From Kineosphaera limosa NBRC 100340 (GTDB lineage: Bacteria > Actinomycetota > Actinomycetes > Actinomycetales > Dermatophilaceae): a stretch of 64,000 bases of DNA. Below, one piece after another: positions 29,776 through 37,312 of this stretch. Within the stretch, counting starts at the first letter, position 1; each line of letters begins with the position of its first letter. Under the pieces are notes generated by a model. That model ran no database searches, had not been told where the DNA came from, and was given only the letters and a program-made list of their open reading frames with translations. The position numbers were made by a program, and so were the translations under genes. The DNA lies in assembly GCF_000298215.1 (NCBI RefSeq), contig NZ_BAHD01000031.1, positions 1 to 64,000 on the forward strand, read 5' to 3'.

Positions 29776-29938
29776 GGCAGGCGGCCCCCAACGGGCATGT
29801 GGCGACAAGGAATTCGCAGTGCCCTTCGGCCGGGGCGGGCCGTTGTTGAGCGCGCTCCACGGATTCGCCCGATTCGCCCGGATGTGTTACCGGGCCCCCC
29901 TTGGGCCGAGGCCCCACCCCCGGCGGGCTCGGCGGAAG

Positions 29939-30040
29939 GAGCAACACTCCGCCCGCTGCACCTAGCAACCAACCGCAGGCACCCCTAAGCCACCCCGCGC
30001 GCCGGGCACAACGAGCAACATGCCGCCCGCTGCACCTAGC
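29939..30040. repeat. 28-bp direct repeat, two copies 74 bp apart
   Basis: Copies at 29939-29966 and 30013-30040 match at 26 of 28 positions (common core CCGCCCGCTGCACCTAGC). They lie in the 286-bp space between the heparinase-like gene's start and the acyltransferase stop, where I see no gene. Confidence 0.7.
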
Positions 30041-30061
30041 GCTCCTGGGGCCCCGGGGGGC

Positions 30062-31174
30062 TCAGCTCCGGGGTCGCTCGACTCGGCCGACGAGCGCGAC
30101 GAAGGCGGCCAGCACGGCCGCAGGTGCCAGCAGCCACAGCGGTCGTTGGGCCCACCAGGCGGCGGTCGGCGCATCGATGAGCACCCCGCCAAGCGCCTCG
30201 AAACCCCAAATGACCACGAGCAGCGCGCTCATGTGCCACAGGAAGATCGTCATGGCGGTGGCGTTGACGGCGACGACCGGCCGCCACCATCGGTCGCGGC
30301 GCAGCGCCCGGTCGAGCGCAGGCGTGGCCAGGGCGAGCAGTCCGAGCTGGAAGACCGCGAGCGCGGCGACGGTCGCGTTGGTGGGCAGCAGGTTCGAGCC
30401 GTCGGTATCGATGGTCGCGACCAGCGGGCGGGGGTAGCCGCCGGGGCCGGTCAGGAGCAGGAGGGCGGCGAGCCCGACGGCCGCGATCCCCAGCCGCACG
30501 GGCAGTGACCGGCGGCCGAGGTCCCAGGAGCGCCAGGCGTACCCGAGCTGGTGCACGAACACCCAGACGAGCGGCGCGATCGCCCACAGCACCCACGACC
30601 ATCCGGTCGTCACGTCCAACACAGTGCCGGCGGCGACGAGCCCGGCCAGCAGGGCCAGGGTGGCGACCGGATGCCGTTGGTGGGCGGTCGCGGTCAGCGG
30701 CGCGGCGGTGATGAGCAGGGCGTAGACGGCGAGAAACCACAACGGGGTGAGGTAGCCGGGAAACCACTGCCAGATCCAGCGGTGCTCCCCCGGCAGGGCT
30801 GCGGCCAGGAGTTCGGTCGTGATCCAGACTCCGGCCCACACTGCAGTGGGCCGGGCGAGGCGGCGCAGTCGACGCCCCACGAACCTCCGGGCGCCCTCGG
30901 CGCCCTCGTGGGCGCGGGCCCAGCCGAGCCCGTTGACGTAGCCACCGACGAGGAAGAACACGGTCATCACCTGGAAGACCCACGTGATGACCCACCCGCC
31001 GGGCACGACGTGCAGCGGGTTGGCCATGGCCAGGGCGCCGCTCTCGGTGCGGAACGTCACCGACACCGTCCAGTGCCAGAGCACGACAACGACGATGGAG
31101 AACGCGCGGGCGGCGTCGACGACCCGGTCACGGTCGTCCGGAGTCGACTCGGCGATCCGACCCAGCGACGTCAT
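30062..31174 (-). CDS. Acyltransferase-3 family membrane protein
   Basis: A 370-aa protein with about ten membrane segments. The family start is present: DRDRVVDAARAFSIVVVVLWHW (about residues 15-36; the core is VDAARAFSI and LWHW), followed by a conserved FFLVGGYVNG. Such proteins transfer acyl groups to sugars, peptidoglycan or lipids at the membrane, using a catalytic His in the first segment (LWHW). The C-terminal FLWHMSAL is also typical. Start chosen at the ATG at 31174; the upstream open frame is not conserved-looking. Confidence 0.85.
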   Translation of the reverse strand: MTSLGRIAESTPDDRDRVVDAARAFSIVVVVLWHWTVSVTFRTESGALAMANPLHVVPGGWVITWVFQVMTVFFLVGGYVNGLGWARAHEGAEGARRFVGRRLRRLARPTAVWAGVWITTELLAAALPGEHRWIWQWFPGYLTPLWFLAVYALLITAAPLTATAHQRHPVATLALLAGLVAAGTVLDVTTGWSWVLWAIAPLVWVFVHQLGYAWRSWDLGRRSLPVRLGIAAVGLAALLLLTGPGGYPRPLVATIDTDGSNLLPTNATVAALAVFQLGLLALATPALDRALRRDRWWRPVVAVNATAMTIFLWHMSALLVVIWGFEALGGVLIDAPTAAWWAQRPLWLLAPAAVLAAFVALVGRVERPRS

Positions 31175-31267
31175 GTCCCGAGCCAACCGCACGCCCCCTG
31201 CCCGGCACAATCGCAGCCTGCCTGCACCGTATCGCCGATGTCTGACATAAGTAGTACCTTGGGTGAT

Positions 31268-31546
31268 ATGGGCACGATCACCAAGCGGGAGCTCAATCAA
31301 CGCACGGCTGCCGTGCTTGCCCTGGTCACCGACGCGGACGAACTCGTCATCACCGAGCGAGGGACCCCGCGCTGGCGGATCACCACATTCCGCGACCAGG
31401 AGGCAACTCTCGCGCGACTTGAGCGCGAGGGGCGCTACGCCCCGCCGTCCACGACGCCGACACCCTGGCCGATGGAGCCAGGTGGACCTGCGTACACCGA
31501 GGCAGAAGCGGACGCCTTGCTTGCCGAAATGCGCGGCGAGCACTGA
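31268..31546 (+). CDS. Phd/YefM-family antitoxin
   Basis: A 92-aa antitoxin: TITKRELNQRTAAVLALV, then LVITERGTPRWRITTF, is a standard Phd fold. The acidic C-terminal segment (AYTEAEADALLAEMRGEH) would bind the PIN toxin. The stop is three bases before the toxin GTG. A second in-frame ATG at 31238 is possible, but it would put the AAGTAGTACCTT element (31249-31260), a likely operator, inside the gene. Confidence 0.88.
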   Translation: MGTITKRELNQRTAAVLALVTDADELVITERGTPRWRITTFRDQEATLARLEREGRYAPPSTTPTPWPMEPGGPAYTEAEADALLAEMRGEH

Positions 31547-31549
31547 CCC

Positions 31550-31948
31550 GTGACCGGATCGCTCGTCTACCTCGACACCTCGGTCGCGCTCCGCACGATT
31601 CTGGACGTCCCCGAACGCGAACGCCTCCAGGCCTGGACGCAGTCGCCGGGGCTGACCCTCGTCTCTTCCCGGCTGCTGCGCACGGAAGCGATCCGGGTGC
31701 TGCGGCGCGACAACAGGCCGCCCAGCGATGCGAAGCCACTGTTGGAGCGGGTCGGCCTGCTCGATATGACCCGCGAAACGCACGCCGTTGCCGAATCCAT
31801 CGAGCGCCACATCAAGACGCTCGACGCCTTGCATCTCGCGACCGCGCTCCTCATCGGTGATCCGGTGCCCGTCGCCACTCACGACGCCACGATGAAGGCG
31901 GTGGCTCGCGGCCTCGGACTCTCCGTCACCGACCCCGTCGAACGTTAA
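31550..31948 (+). CDS. PIN-domain toxin (VapC type)
   Basis: A 132-aa PIN ribonuclease with Asp9 (VYLDTSVALR), Glu46 (LRTEAIRVLR), Asp92 (KTLDALHLATA) and Asp112 (ATHDATM). GTG start directly after the antitoxin. Its TAA stop overlaps, on the other strand, the stop of the small membrane-protein gene. Confidence 0.92.
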   Translation: MTGSLVYLDTSVALRTILDVPERERLQAWTQSPGLTLVSSRLLRTEAIRVLRRDNRPPSDAKPLLERVGLLDMTRETHAVAESIERHIKTLDALHLATALLIGDPVPVATHDATMKAVARGLGLSVTDPVER

Positions 31949-32373
31949 CCACCAGCGCCGCGCGGGCTCGCTGCGGGCTTCATGCCGAACCGCGACACCG
32001 CCGCGAAGAACGCCCAGGTGACGAGCGCGCCGACGGCACCGTAGTGGGCATCGGCCAGATCCAAGGTGTTCCAGAGCGTGAGCAGTCCCTCGTAGAGGTA
32101 ATTGGCCGCCAGCACAATGAGTGTGAACGCGGTGATCTCGCGGAGTCGCGCGCCGTAGAGCAGGCGCACCATCGCGTAAATGAGAACAAGCCCGCACGAG
32201 AGCACCAGATTCGAAGCGTGGTCATAGAACCCCGGCACCGCCGCCTCCAGGCCCGCGATTCTTGAGTCGGGACTCGTGTACCCCATCGCAATTACGGCGG
32301 CTACCGCGAAGATCAGGAAATAGCCCACAAACACCCACGGACGAAATGCCCGAGAGGAGCGATCACCTCTCAT
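31945..32373 (-). CDS. Four-TM membrane protein of unknown function
   Basis: A 142-aa protein with four hydrophobic segments (about residues 13-33, 46-68, 74-97, 104-124), short basic loops and a basic tail. I do not recognise the family. Synonymous-site GC looks lower than in the flanking core genes. The ATG at 32373 follows GGGGGATTG. It stands between a PIN module and HipBA in the TA-rich patch. Role unknown. Confidence 0.7.
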   Translation of the reverse strand: MRGDRSSRAFRPWVFVGYFLIFAVAAVIAMGYTSPDSRIAGLEAAVPGFYDHASNLVLSCGLVLIYAMVRLLYGARLREITAFTLIVLAANYLYEGLLTLWNTLDLADAHYGAVGALVTWAFFAAVSRFGMKPAASPRGAGG

Positions 32374-32538
32374 CAATCCCCCACGCCGAAGTCCCCCAGT
32401 GTCGCCATCACGCACACGGAATCTTAACCCGCGGCCGCAAAGCGCCCAACGACACACAGGGAGCCGGCGGCGAGGTGCTGACTACCGTGGCGGGGCACGA
32501 GGGTCGCGACCCGATTGGTCGGACCACGCATCGATCCT

Positions 32539-32601
32539 TCCGTTATGGCTAGTTTCATCTCCATTAGAGCACCCTTTGACTGCTAGCATCGTCATAACGG
32601 A
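32539..32601. promoter_or_regulatory. Long-spaced inverted repeat upstream of hipBA
   Basis: TCCGTTATG (32539-32547) and CATAACGGA (32593-32601) are perfect 9-bp inverted copies 45 bp apart. Inside them GCTAG (32548-32552) and CTAGC (32583-32587) repeat the symmetry. The right arm touches the GGAGG ribosome site of hipB. This fits a pair of HipB operators with DNA looped or bent between them. The region is much more AT-rich than its surroundings. Confidence 0.6.
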
Positions 32602-32607
32602 GGCAGC

Positions 32608-32895
32608 ATGGTTGGCTACAAGATCGACCGGCAACTGGCCGAGTTCGGCGCGCACGTTCGGGGTTGGCGTATGGTCTTGGGCCTCACGGCCCAGCAGGTC
32701 GCCGAGCGCGCCAGCATCACACGCGACACGCTGCGTAAGGTCGAGACCGGCGACCCGAGCGTTGGCTTCGGCAACGTCGCCCAGGTGCTTCGCGCGCTGG
32801 GCACACTGGATCGGGTTGTCGACTCGATCGACCCGCTCAACAGCGACATCGGCCGTCTGAGGGCGGCCAAGCTCGCGAAGAAGCGTGCACGATGA
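32608..32895 (+). CDS. hipB: HipB-type antitoxin, Xre-family helix-turn-helix
   Basis: A 95-aa protein with an Xre helix-turn-helix from about residue 12 to 68 (VRGWRMVLGLTAQQVAERAS, ITRDTLRKVETGDPSVGFGN). The basic tail (RAAKLAKKRAR) is typical of short HipB proteins. It should bind HipA and repress the operon through the inverted repeats just upstream. GGAGG precedes the ATG. The stop overlaps the hipA start by four bases (ATGA). Confidence 0.9.
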   Translation: MVGYKIDRQLAEFGAHVRGWRMVLGLTAQQVAERASITRDTLRKVETGDPSVGFGNVAQVLRALGTLDRVVDSIDPLNSDIGRLRAAKLAKKRAR

Positions 32896-34124
32896 CCACC
32901 GTTGAGGTACTGGTCGACGAGGCGGGGCACACCCGCCTGGTGGGCCAGGCTCATGTCACCCGTACGCGTGGCGAGGTCTCGACGACGTTCCTTTACGACG
33001 CGGGCTATCTCAGCGGCGACGGCATGGCCATCGATCCGGCGTTCCCGCTGGCCGCCGGTTCCCAGCATCAGAGCGGGCTGGTCCGCGCCTTTTCCGACAG
33101 CGCCCCCGACCGCTGGGGCCGAAACCTCATCGAGAAGGCCGAGCGGATCCGCGCCCGCCAGGAGGGCAGCGCTCCCCGCCACCTCGACGACCTCGACTTC
33201 CTTCTGGGAGTCAGCGACAACACGCGCCAGGGCGCCCTGCGCTTTCGCCTGCCCGGGCGTGAGGAGTTCCTCGGTAGCCCCTCAACAGTGCCGCGGCTCG
33301 TCTCGCTGCCGGAGCTGTTGCGAGCCGCCGACGACGTGGCTTCAGACGACGATCCAGCCGCGGCCGTCAAGCGGCTTCTGGACACCGGGACCACGGGGCT
33401 GGGAGGTGCACGCCCGAAGGCGTCCGTGCGCTTGGATGACGGGAGCCTGGCGATCGCGAAGTTCCCGCACTCGAGCGACGATTGGGACGTCATGGCCTGG
33501 GAGGCGACCGCCCTAGGCCTGCTGGAGGGCGCGGGGATCCGCACGCCGCAGCATCGGCTGACGCGCGTGGGTCGGCGCAGTGTCCTGATTCTGAGGCGGT
33601 TTGACCGCACCCCATCTGGCGAGCGCATCGGCTATATCAGCGCCATGACCGCCACGGGCTCTGCCGACGGGCAACACCGTGACTACGCCGACATCGCTGA
33701 GGCGATACGCGACCACTCCCTGTCGCCGAGGCAGGACCACCACAAGCTGTTCGACCGTGTCGTGGTCAGCGTGGCCCTGGGCAACACCGATGATCACCTG
33801 CGCAACCACGGATTCCTCGCCGAGAGTGGCTCGTGGATCCTCAGCCCCGCCTTCGACGTGAACCCGAATCCGGATCGGTCGCGGCCCCGCTCGACCTCGA
33901 TCATGGGAGCCGATGCGCTCCCCGATGAGGTCGAGGGCCTACGAGCCTTGGCGCAGGAGTGCAGCCTGACCGCCGACCAGGCAGCCGAGCGGATGCGCCG
34001 CGTCGCGAGCGCCCTGTTGGACTGGCGCGAGCAGGCCCGTCGACACCGCATCAGCGAGCACGAGATCGCCACGATGGCCGAGTCGATCGAGCCGCGCCTC
34101 CAGGCCGTCACCAAGGCCATCTGA
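32892..34124 (+). CDS. hipA: HipA-type serine/threonine kinase toxin
   Basis: A 410-aa HipA kinase of normal length. Visible features are the GGARPKA loop (171-177), Lys190 in LAIAKFP for ATP, the catalytic loop GNTDDHLRNHGFL with Asp300, and SPAFDVNPNP with Asp322 for metal. HipA phosphorylates an aminoacyl-tRNA synthetase (GltX in E. coli) and slows growth. The target here is unknown. Its stop codon at 34122-34124 lies right at the break point of a truncated vapC on the other strand. Confidence 0.93.
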   Translation: MTTVEVLVDEAGHTRLVGQAHVTRTRGEVSTTFLYDAGYLSGDGMAIDPAFPLAAGSQHQSGLVRAFSDSAPDRWGRNLIEKAERIRARQEGSAPRHLDDLDFLLGVSDNTRQGALRFRLPGREEFLGSPSTVPRLVSLPELLRAADDVASDDDPAAAVKRLLDTGTTGLGGARPKASVRLDDGSLAIAKFPHSSDDWDVMAWEATALGLLEGAGIRTPQHRLTRVGRRSVLILRRFDRTPSGERIGYISAMTATGSADGQHRDYADIAEAIRDHSLSPRQDHHKLFDRVVVSVALGNTDDHLRNHGFLAESGSWILSPAFDVNPNPDRSRPRSTSIMGADALPDEVEGLRALAQECSLTADQAAERMRRVASALLDWREQARRHRISEHEIATMAESIEPRLQAVTKAI

Positions 34125-34184
34125 TCGGCGCTCGCCCGCCTGCATGCGGACATAGGCCGACTTGTCAACGAGCCAGCCCTTCAC
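34125..34184 (-). pseudogene. vapC remnant: first ~18 codons only
   Basis: From a GTG at 34184, overlapping the antitoxin stop as GTGA, the minus strand reads KGWLVDKSAYVRMQAGE. This is the beta-1 strand of a PIN toxin with its first Asp (Asp7). From about 34130 leftwards the sequence is the antisense of the hipA 3' end. The rest of the toxin (Glu and the other Asp residues) is gone, so the product cannot be an active nuclease. The join to hipA suggests that arrival of hipBA, or a deletion, cut it. Confidence 0.75.
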
Positions 34185-34433
34185 CGCCACGCGGCATCCA
34201 TCACGGAGGGGTCATCCAGATCGCCGAACACGGCGGCGGAGCGGCTCCAGTCGCTGGCCGTGACGGTGACACCGACAGGCCGCAGAGCTTCCCCTTCTAG
34301 TCGGCGGCGCAGTAACTCGTTGCGAGACAAGCCGAGCGCCGCCGCCTCGGCGCCGCCGCCTCGGCGCCGCCGCCTCGGCGTCGATGCGTTCGACGGCCGC
34401 ATCACTGAGCCCACGGATCAGAATGTTCGTCAT
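34181..34433 (-). pseudogene. VapB-type antitoxin frameshifted by a 14-bp tandem repeat
   Basis: The ATG at 34433 opens MTNILIRGLSDAAVERIDAE, a good ribbon-helix-helix VapB start. The rest of the protein (AAALGLSRNELLRRRLEGE, then VTASDWSRSAAVFGDLDDP and a stop at 34181) lies in the next frame. The break is the array at 34337-34378: three copies of a 14-bp unit. Removing two copies (28 bp) restores one continuous ~74-aa reading frame through IDAEAAALGLSR. The product as it stands reads into an Arg/Gly-rich frame. With the toxin already cut, the antitoxin was free to decay. A length switch is also possible. Confidence 0.8.
34337..34378. repeat. Three exact copies of a 14-bp unit inside vapB
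   Basis: CGCCGCCGCCTCGG repeats at 34337-34350, 34351-34364 and 34365-34378. The unit length is not a multiple of three, so each gain or loss of a copy shifts the antitoxin frame. One or four copies would be in frame. Confidence 0.95.
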
Positions 34434-34452
34434 GAGCCGCACCTCCACCTGT

Positions 34453-34460
34453 TGATATCA
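34453..34460. promoter_or_regulatory. TGATATCA palindrome upstream of the broken vapB
   Basis: An 8-bp palindrome in an AT-rich patch 20 bases before the antitoxin start, at a typical autoregulatory position. It is probably a relic operator. Confidence 0.3.
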
Positions 34461-34554
34461 CGATAGCAGCCGCAGGTTGTGTGCCGCCTGGGTCGCGCCG
34501 GCCGCGTGGGGCCGCACCTGTAGCGATGTCCGCCTCCGCGAGCCAGAGGCAACG

Positions 34555-35385
34555 TCACCCCTCGGAGTAGTCAGCGGATGCCGGGGCACGCCAGCGGGCG
34601 AAGCCACCTTCGGTGTTCAACACCTGGCCCGTCATCCAGCGGCCCTCGTCGCTGACCAGCCACTCGATGAGGCGCGCCGGGTCGTCTGGCTCGCCGACGC
34701 GGCCGAACGGAACCATGGGGGCCAGGTACCGGGCGAGTTCCGGTGTCATCCAGCCGGTGTCGACCGGTCCCGGATTCACCGTGTTGAGGGTGATCCCCGC
34801 GTCCGCCAACTGATCTGCCAAGGTCACCGTGATCCCGGCGAGGGCGGCCTTGGCGGCGGCGTAGGCGACCTCCCCGGGCAGGGGTCCCAGCTCTTGGCCA
34901 GAGGTCAGCAGCACGACGCGACCTCCCGGACGACCGTCGTGTTGGGCGGCGAACGCCTGCACGAGGAGCAGCGACGAGCGCGTGTTGACCGCCCAGTGGG
35001 CGTCGAGCATGTCGGCGGTGAGTTCGCCGAGGGCGCCGTCGCCACCAGATCGCGCGTGGTTGCAGACGAGGATGTCGATGTGGCCGAGCTCGCCGGCCGC
35101 GCGCTCCAGAACCTCTTCCGGCGCGCCCCCTATGGCGAGATCGACCGCCGCGTCGACCACCTTCTGATCCGGTCGAACGCAGATCTCCCGCAGTTCGGTC
35201 AGCAGTTCCCCGAGGTCGTCGGCGCCCCACGGCTGGTCGAGGTCATGCGGACGGTGGTGGGTGAGGAAGAGGTCCGCTCCGCGAGCGGCCAGCCGCGAAG
35301 CGACGGCGAACCCGATGCCCTTCCGGCGACTCACGCCCGTGATGACGGCCGCTCGCCCGCGCAATGACTGCTCGACGCTTGGCAC
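34555..35385 (-). CDS. Short-chain dehydrogenase/reductase
   Basis: A 276-aa SDR. The cofactor loop is ITGVSRRKGIGFAVA (about residues 14-28). The catalytic set is a Ser in LLTSGQE with YAAAK (about Tyr183/Lys187), and VNPGPVDTGWM follows. The C-terminal TGQVLNTEGGFARW is the usual SDR end. It resembles 3-oxoacyl-ACP-reductase-like enzymes; the substrate is unknown. The GTG at 35385 has AGGAG five bases upstream. It has no obvious partner in this TA-rich patch. Confidence 0.9.
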   Translation of the reverse strand: MPSVEQSLRGRAAVITGVSRRKGIGFAVASRLAARGADLFLTHHRPHDLDQPWGADDLGELLTELREICVRPDQKVVDAAVDLAIGGAPEEVLERAAGELGHIDILVCNHARSGGDGALGELTADMLDAHWAVNTRSSLLLVQAFAAQHDGRPGGRVVLLTSGQELGPLPGEVAYAAAKAALAGITVTLADQLADAGITLNTVNPGPVDTGWMTPELARYLAPMVPFGRVGEPDDPARLIEWLVSDEGRWMTGQVLNTEGGFARWRAPASADYSEG

Positions 35386-35422
35386 ACCCACTCCTGAAAT
35401 CCGCCCCGCTGCCGGGGCATCC

Positions 35423-36124
35423 TTATCGCCCGAGCACCTTAGCCACGTCAACGGTCACTTTGACGAGTTCCTCATCCACCGGAACGAGGACGGCAGCCTC
35501 GGTACTCTCGCCGTAGACATCGGGCTTGGGGTAGGTGCCCGTCGTCGCGTCGAGCGTGTACACGAGCAGCGCTCGACGCTCGCGGTCGAGCACCCAATAC
35601 ATCGCGATCCCCATGAACGAATACGCATCGCGCTTGGGGCCCAGATCGGTGGCCCGGTTCGTCGAAGTGACCTCTATGACGAGGGTGGGCGCAACATCGT
35701 CGTCGGCCATCGGCACCAGCATGGCGTCCGGGCACAGCACGGAGGTTTCCGTACGCAGGTCATTGCCCGGCTGCGCCTCCCAGCCGAACTGCTCGAGGGC
35801 GGCGCTGATGACTCGAATGAGCCGACCGACAGCCCGCTGATGGTTGCGGTTCGGCGACGGCGACACGGACAACTCTCCTTGGATCAGCTCGTAACGACGG
35901 TGATCGCCGGCCAACTCAGCGGCCTGCGCCATCGCGTCGAAAGCCGTCACGGGCAGCTGCGTCCGCTGCGGCTGATAGGCCCGCAGCACCGCGACCGGAC
36001 GCCCCTGGTCGGTGATGATCCGGTCATCCCCATCGTCATGAACCTCGTCGATAACCCGCCGCGTGTGCCGCGCAAGGTCCCGCATCCCGACCGCTACCCG
36101 TGGATCGACCGCCCCGATACTCAT
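35423..36124 (-). CDS. Phd-like antitoxin domain fused to a Uma2 (DUF820) endonuclease-fold domain
   Basis: A 233-aa protein. Residues 10-52 read as a Phd/YefM fold (VGMRDLARHTRRVIDEVHDD, then RIITDQGRPVAVLRAY). Residues 75-230 are a Uma2/DUF820 domain: HRRYELIQGEL, CPDAMLVP (Asp133), LVIEVTSTNRATDLGPKRDA (Glu151, Lys164) and AMYWVLD. That set matches a PD-(D/E)XK-like nuclease core. Uma2 genes are abundant in cyanobacteria and actinobacteria and their role is unknown. The fusion joins a self-repressing DNA-binding module to a possible nuclease. The ATG at 36124 begins the conserved part at once. Confidence 0.8.
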   Translation of the reverse strand: MSIGAVDPRVAVGMRDLARHTRRVIDEVHDDGDDRIITDQGRPVAVLRAYQPQRTQLPVTAFDAMAQAAELAGDHRRYELIQGELSVSPSPNRNHQRAVGRLIRVISAALEQFGWEAQPGNDLRTETSVLCPDAMLVPMADDDVAPTLVIEVTSTNRATDLGPKRDAYSFMGIAMYWVLDRERRALLVYTLDATTGTYPKPDVYGESTEAAVLVPVDEELVKVTVDVAKVLGR

Positions 36125-36185
36125 GCCTCAACGCTACCCACAGTGTCTGTCAAATGTCTGCCAGCAGGATGGCAGCGCGACGCGA

Positions 36186-36283
36186 GGTTCAATCGCGCGG
36201 CGGCTGGATGATCTGGAAGGCCCCGCCGAGGGAGTCCGCGACGGTCGCCACCCGGTCGAACGGTGAGTCCATCGGCCCGCCGA
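36186..36283 (-). pseudogene. 3' fragment of a VOC-family gene
   Basis: This 98-bp segment matches the 3' end of the intact VOC gene (37310-37407) at 92 of 98 bases. On the minus strand it still reads PMDSPFDRVATVADSLGG, then AFQIIQPPRD and a stop. The rest of the gene is missing on its right, where the Phd/RelE-like module sits. It is probably what is left of a tandem paralogue. Confidence 0.85.
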
Positions 36284-36290
36284 CACCTTG

Positions 36291-36317
36291 CCGTCCCAGC
36301 TGGGACGGCGGGGGTTC
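36291..36317. terminator. Palindromic hairpin after the RelE-like gene
   Basis: CCGTCCCAG/CTGGGACGG (36291-36308) is a perfect 18-bp palindrome, able to fold as a 7-bp stem with an AGCT loop. It lies 29 bases beyond the toxin stop on the minus strand and next to the VOC remnant. Confidence 0.55.
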
Positions 36318-36336
36318 TTGTCGACGCGACCCGACC

Positions 36337-36714
36337 TCAGCGATTGCGAGGCGCGCGTTTGCTCTTGGCCTCGGTCGCCCTTGGGTGACCTGCTGCTGCG
36401 AGCGTCAGCCAGACGACGCGCGACTCGGAATCAACGCAGTACCACAGGCGGGCACCTGCCGAGATGTCGTACTGCCACTGACTCATCTCGACGCCGCGGA
36501 TTGCGCGTCGCCCCAGCGCGCCGCGCAACGGCTTCTGCACGTCGGTTCTGGTGGTCGGCGCCGTCCTCAGGCGTTCCTTGGCTTCTTGCGCGTTATCGGG
36601 GAACCGCTTTTCCAGCTCTGCGAACGCCAGCGACTCCTTGGTGGCGTATCGCAACTCCCACTGATCGCCTTTCGGAGGGGGTGGGAGTTGCTCCCCGCGC
36701 TTGGGCCGCGCCAT
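36337..36714 (-). CDS. RelE/ParE-like toxin candidate
   Basis: A 125-aa basic protein. The core (WELRYATKESLAFAELEKRF, then LRGALGRRAIRGVEMSQWQY and GARLWYCVDSESRVVWLTLA) has the order of a RelE/ParE fold: a helical pair, then a beta-sheet ending in a hydrophobic strand. It lies directly after a Phd-like antitoxin with a one-base stop/start overlap (TGATG). The fold is my inference from the pattern. I cannot see unambiguous catalytic residues. If right, it cleaves mRNA on the ribosome. Confidence 0.65.
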   Translation of the reverse strand: MARPKRGEQLPPPPKGDQWELRYATKESLAFAELEKRFPDNAQEAKERLRTAPTTRTDVQKPLRGALGRRAIRGVEMSQWQYDISAGARLWYCVDSESRVVWLTLAAAGHPRATEAKSKRAPRNR

Positions 36715-37169
36715 CAAACAGGCTGGTCCAGCGGGTCTGGGACGCCCTCGAGGAGATTCGCGGCAAGCTCCGGGTCGGACCACACGTCGGCAGTGTTCCT
36801 CCAGTCCTCGATCAGCACCACCAGTGCCGTGAATCGGCCGACGGAGGCACATGCGCGAAGAGCTTCGGCGGCCTCCGTCACGAAGCTCGCGCGGTCGACC
36901 TCCGGCAGGAAGCCCACCCACGGCAACTCATCCAAAAGCCTGGTGACGTAGCTGCTCAGCAGCATCTCATCATGCACGAGAGCAGCAAGAGCGTTGGACA
37001 ACAGGCGAGTTGCCTCAGACGTGGCCTCGGCGCGGCGGGCACTCTCAAGCACCCACGACGGTCTACCCCCGCGCTGTTCGAGCACCAAGGTGTCGTCGGT
37101 CCGCTCGGCCTCGACCAGATGCTGGTTGTAGTTCTGGATGAAGCGACTCATCGGCATCGTCTTCGCCAT
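36714..37169 (-). CDS. Phd-like antitoxin with extended C-terminus
   Basis: A 151-aa protein, long for an antitoxin. Residues 1-45 look Phd-like (MPMSRFIQNYNQHLVEAERT, TLVLEQRGGRPSWVLE). The remaining 100 residues are an Ala/Leu-rich helical part that may hold the toxin. The ATG at 37169 is followed downstream by the RelE-like gene in a coupled overlap. A 10-bp palindrome lies 21 bases upstream. Confidence 0.7.
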   Translation of the reverse strand: MAKTMPMSRFIQNYNQHLVEAERTDDTLVLEQRGGRPSWVLESARRAEATSEATRLLSNALAALVHDEMLLSSYVTRLLDELPWVGFLPEVDRASFVTEAAEALRACASVGRFTALVVLIEDWRNTADVWSDPELAANLLEGVPDPLDQPV

Positions 37170-37189
37170 GCGACCATTCTACGCAACTA

Positions 37190-37199
37190 CTTACGTAAG
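37190..37199. promoter_or_regulatory. CTTACGTAAG palindrome, operator candidate
   Basis: A perfect 10-bp palindrome in a short AT-rich patch directly upstream of the Phd-like antitoxin gene, the expected place for autorepression. Confidence 0.5.
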
Positions 37200-37312
37200 G
37201 CGAGCGGCCCGATGGTGAATCGCTTGGGCATCGCTGAAGAGCCCAAGCCTCGAGGCTCGTCACACCCACTCCTGCCCTTCCGACGTGTTGCCGGACCCCC
37301 CTCGGCAGGGGT

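Noticed and set aside
31175-32197. Upstream extension of the acyltransferase frame
   Set aside because: It runs antisense through the Phd/PIN pair, which has clear domains and tight spacing.
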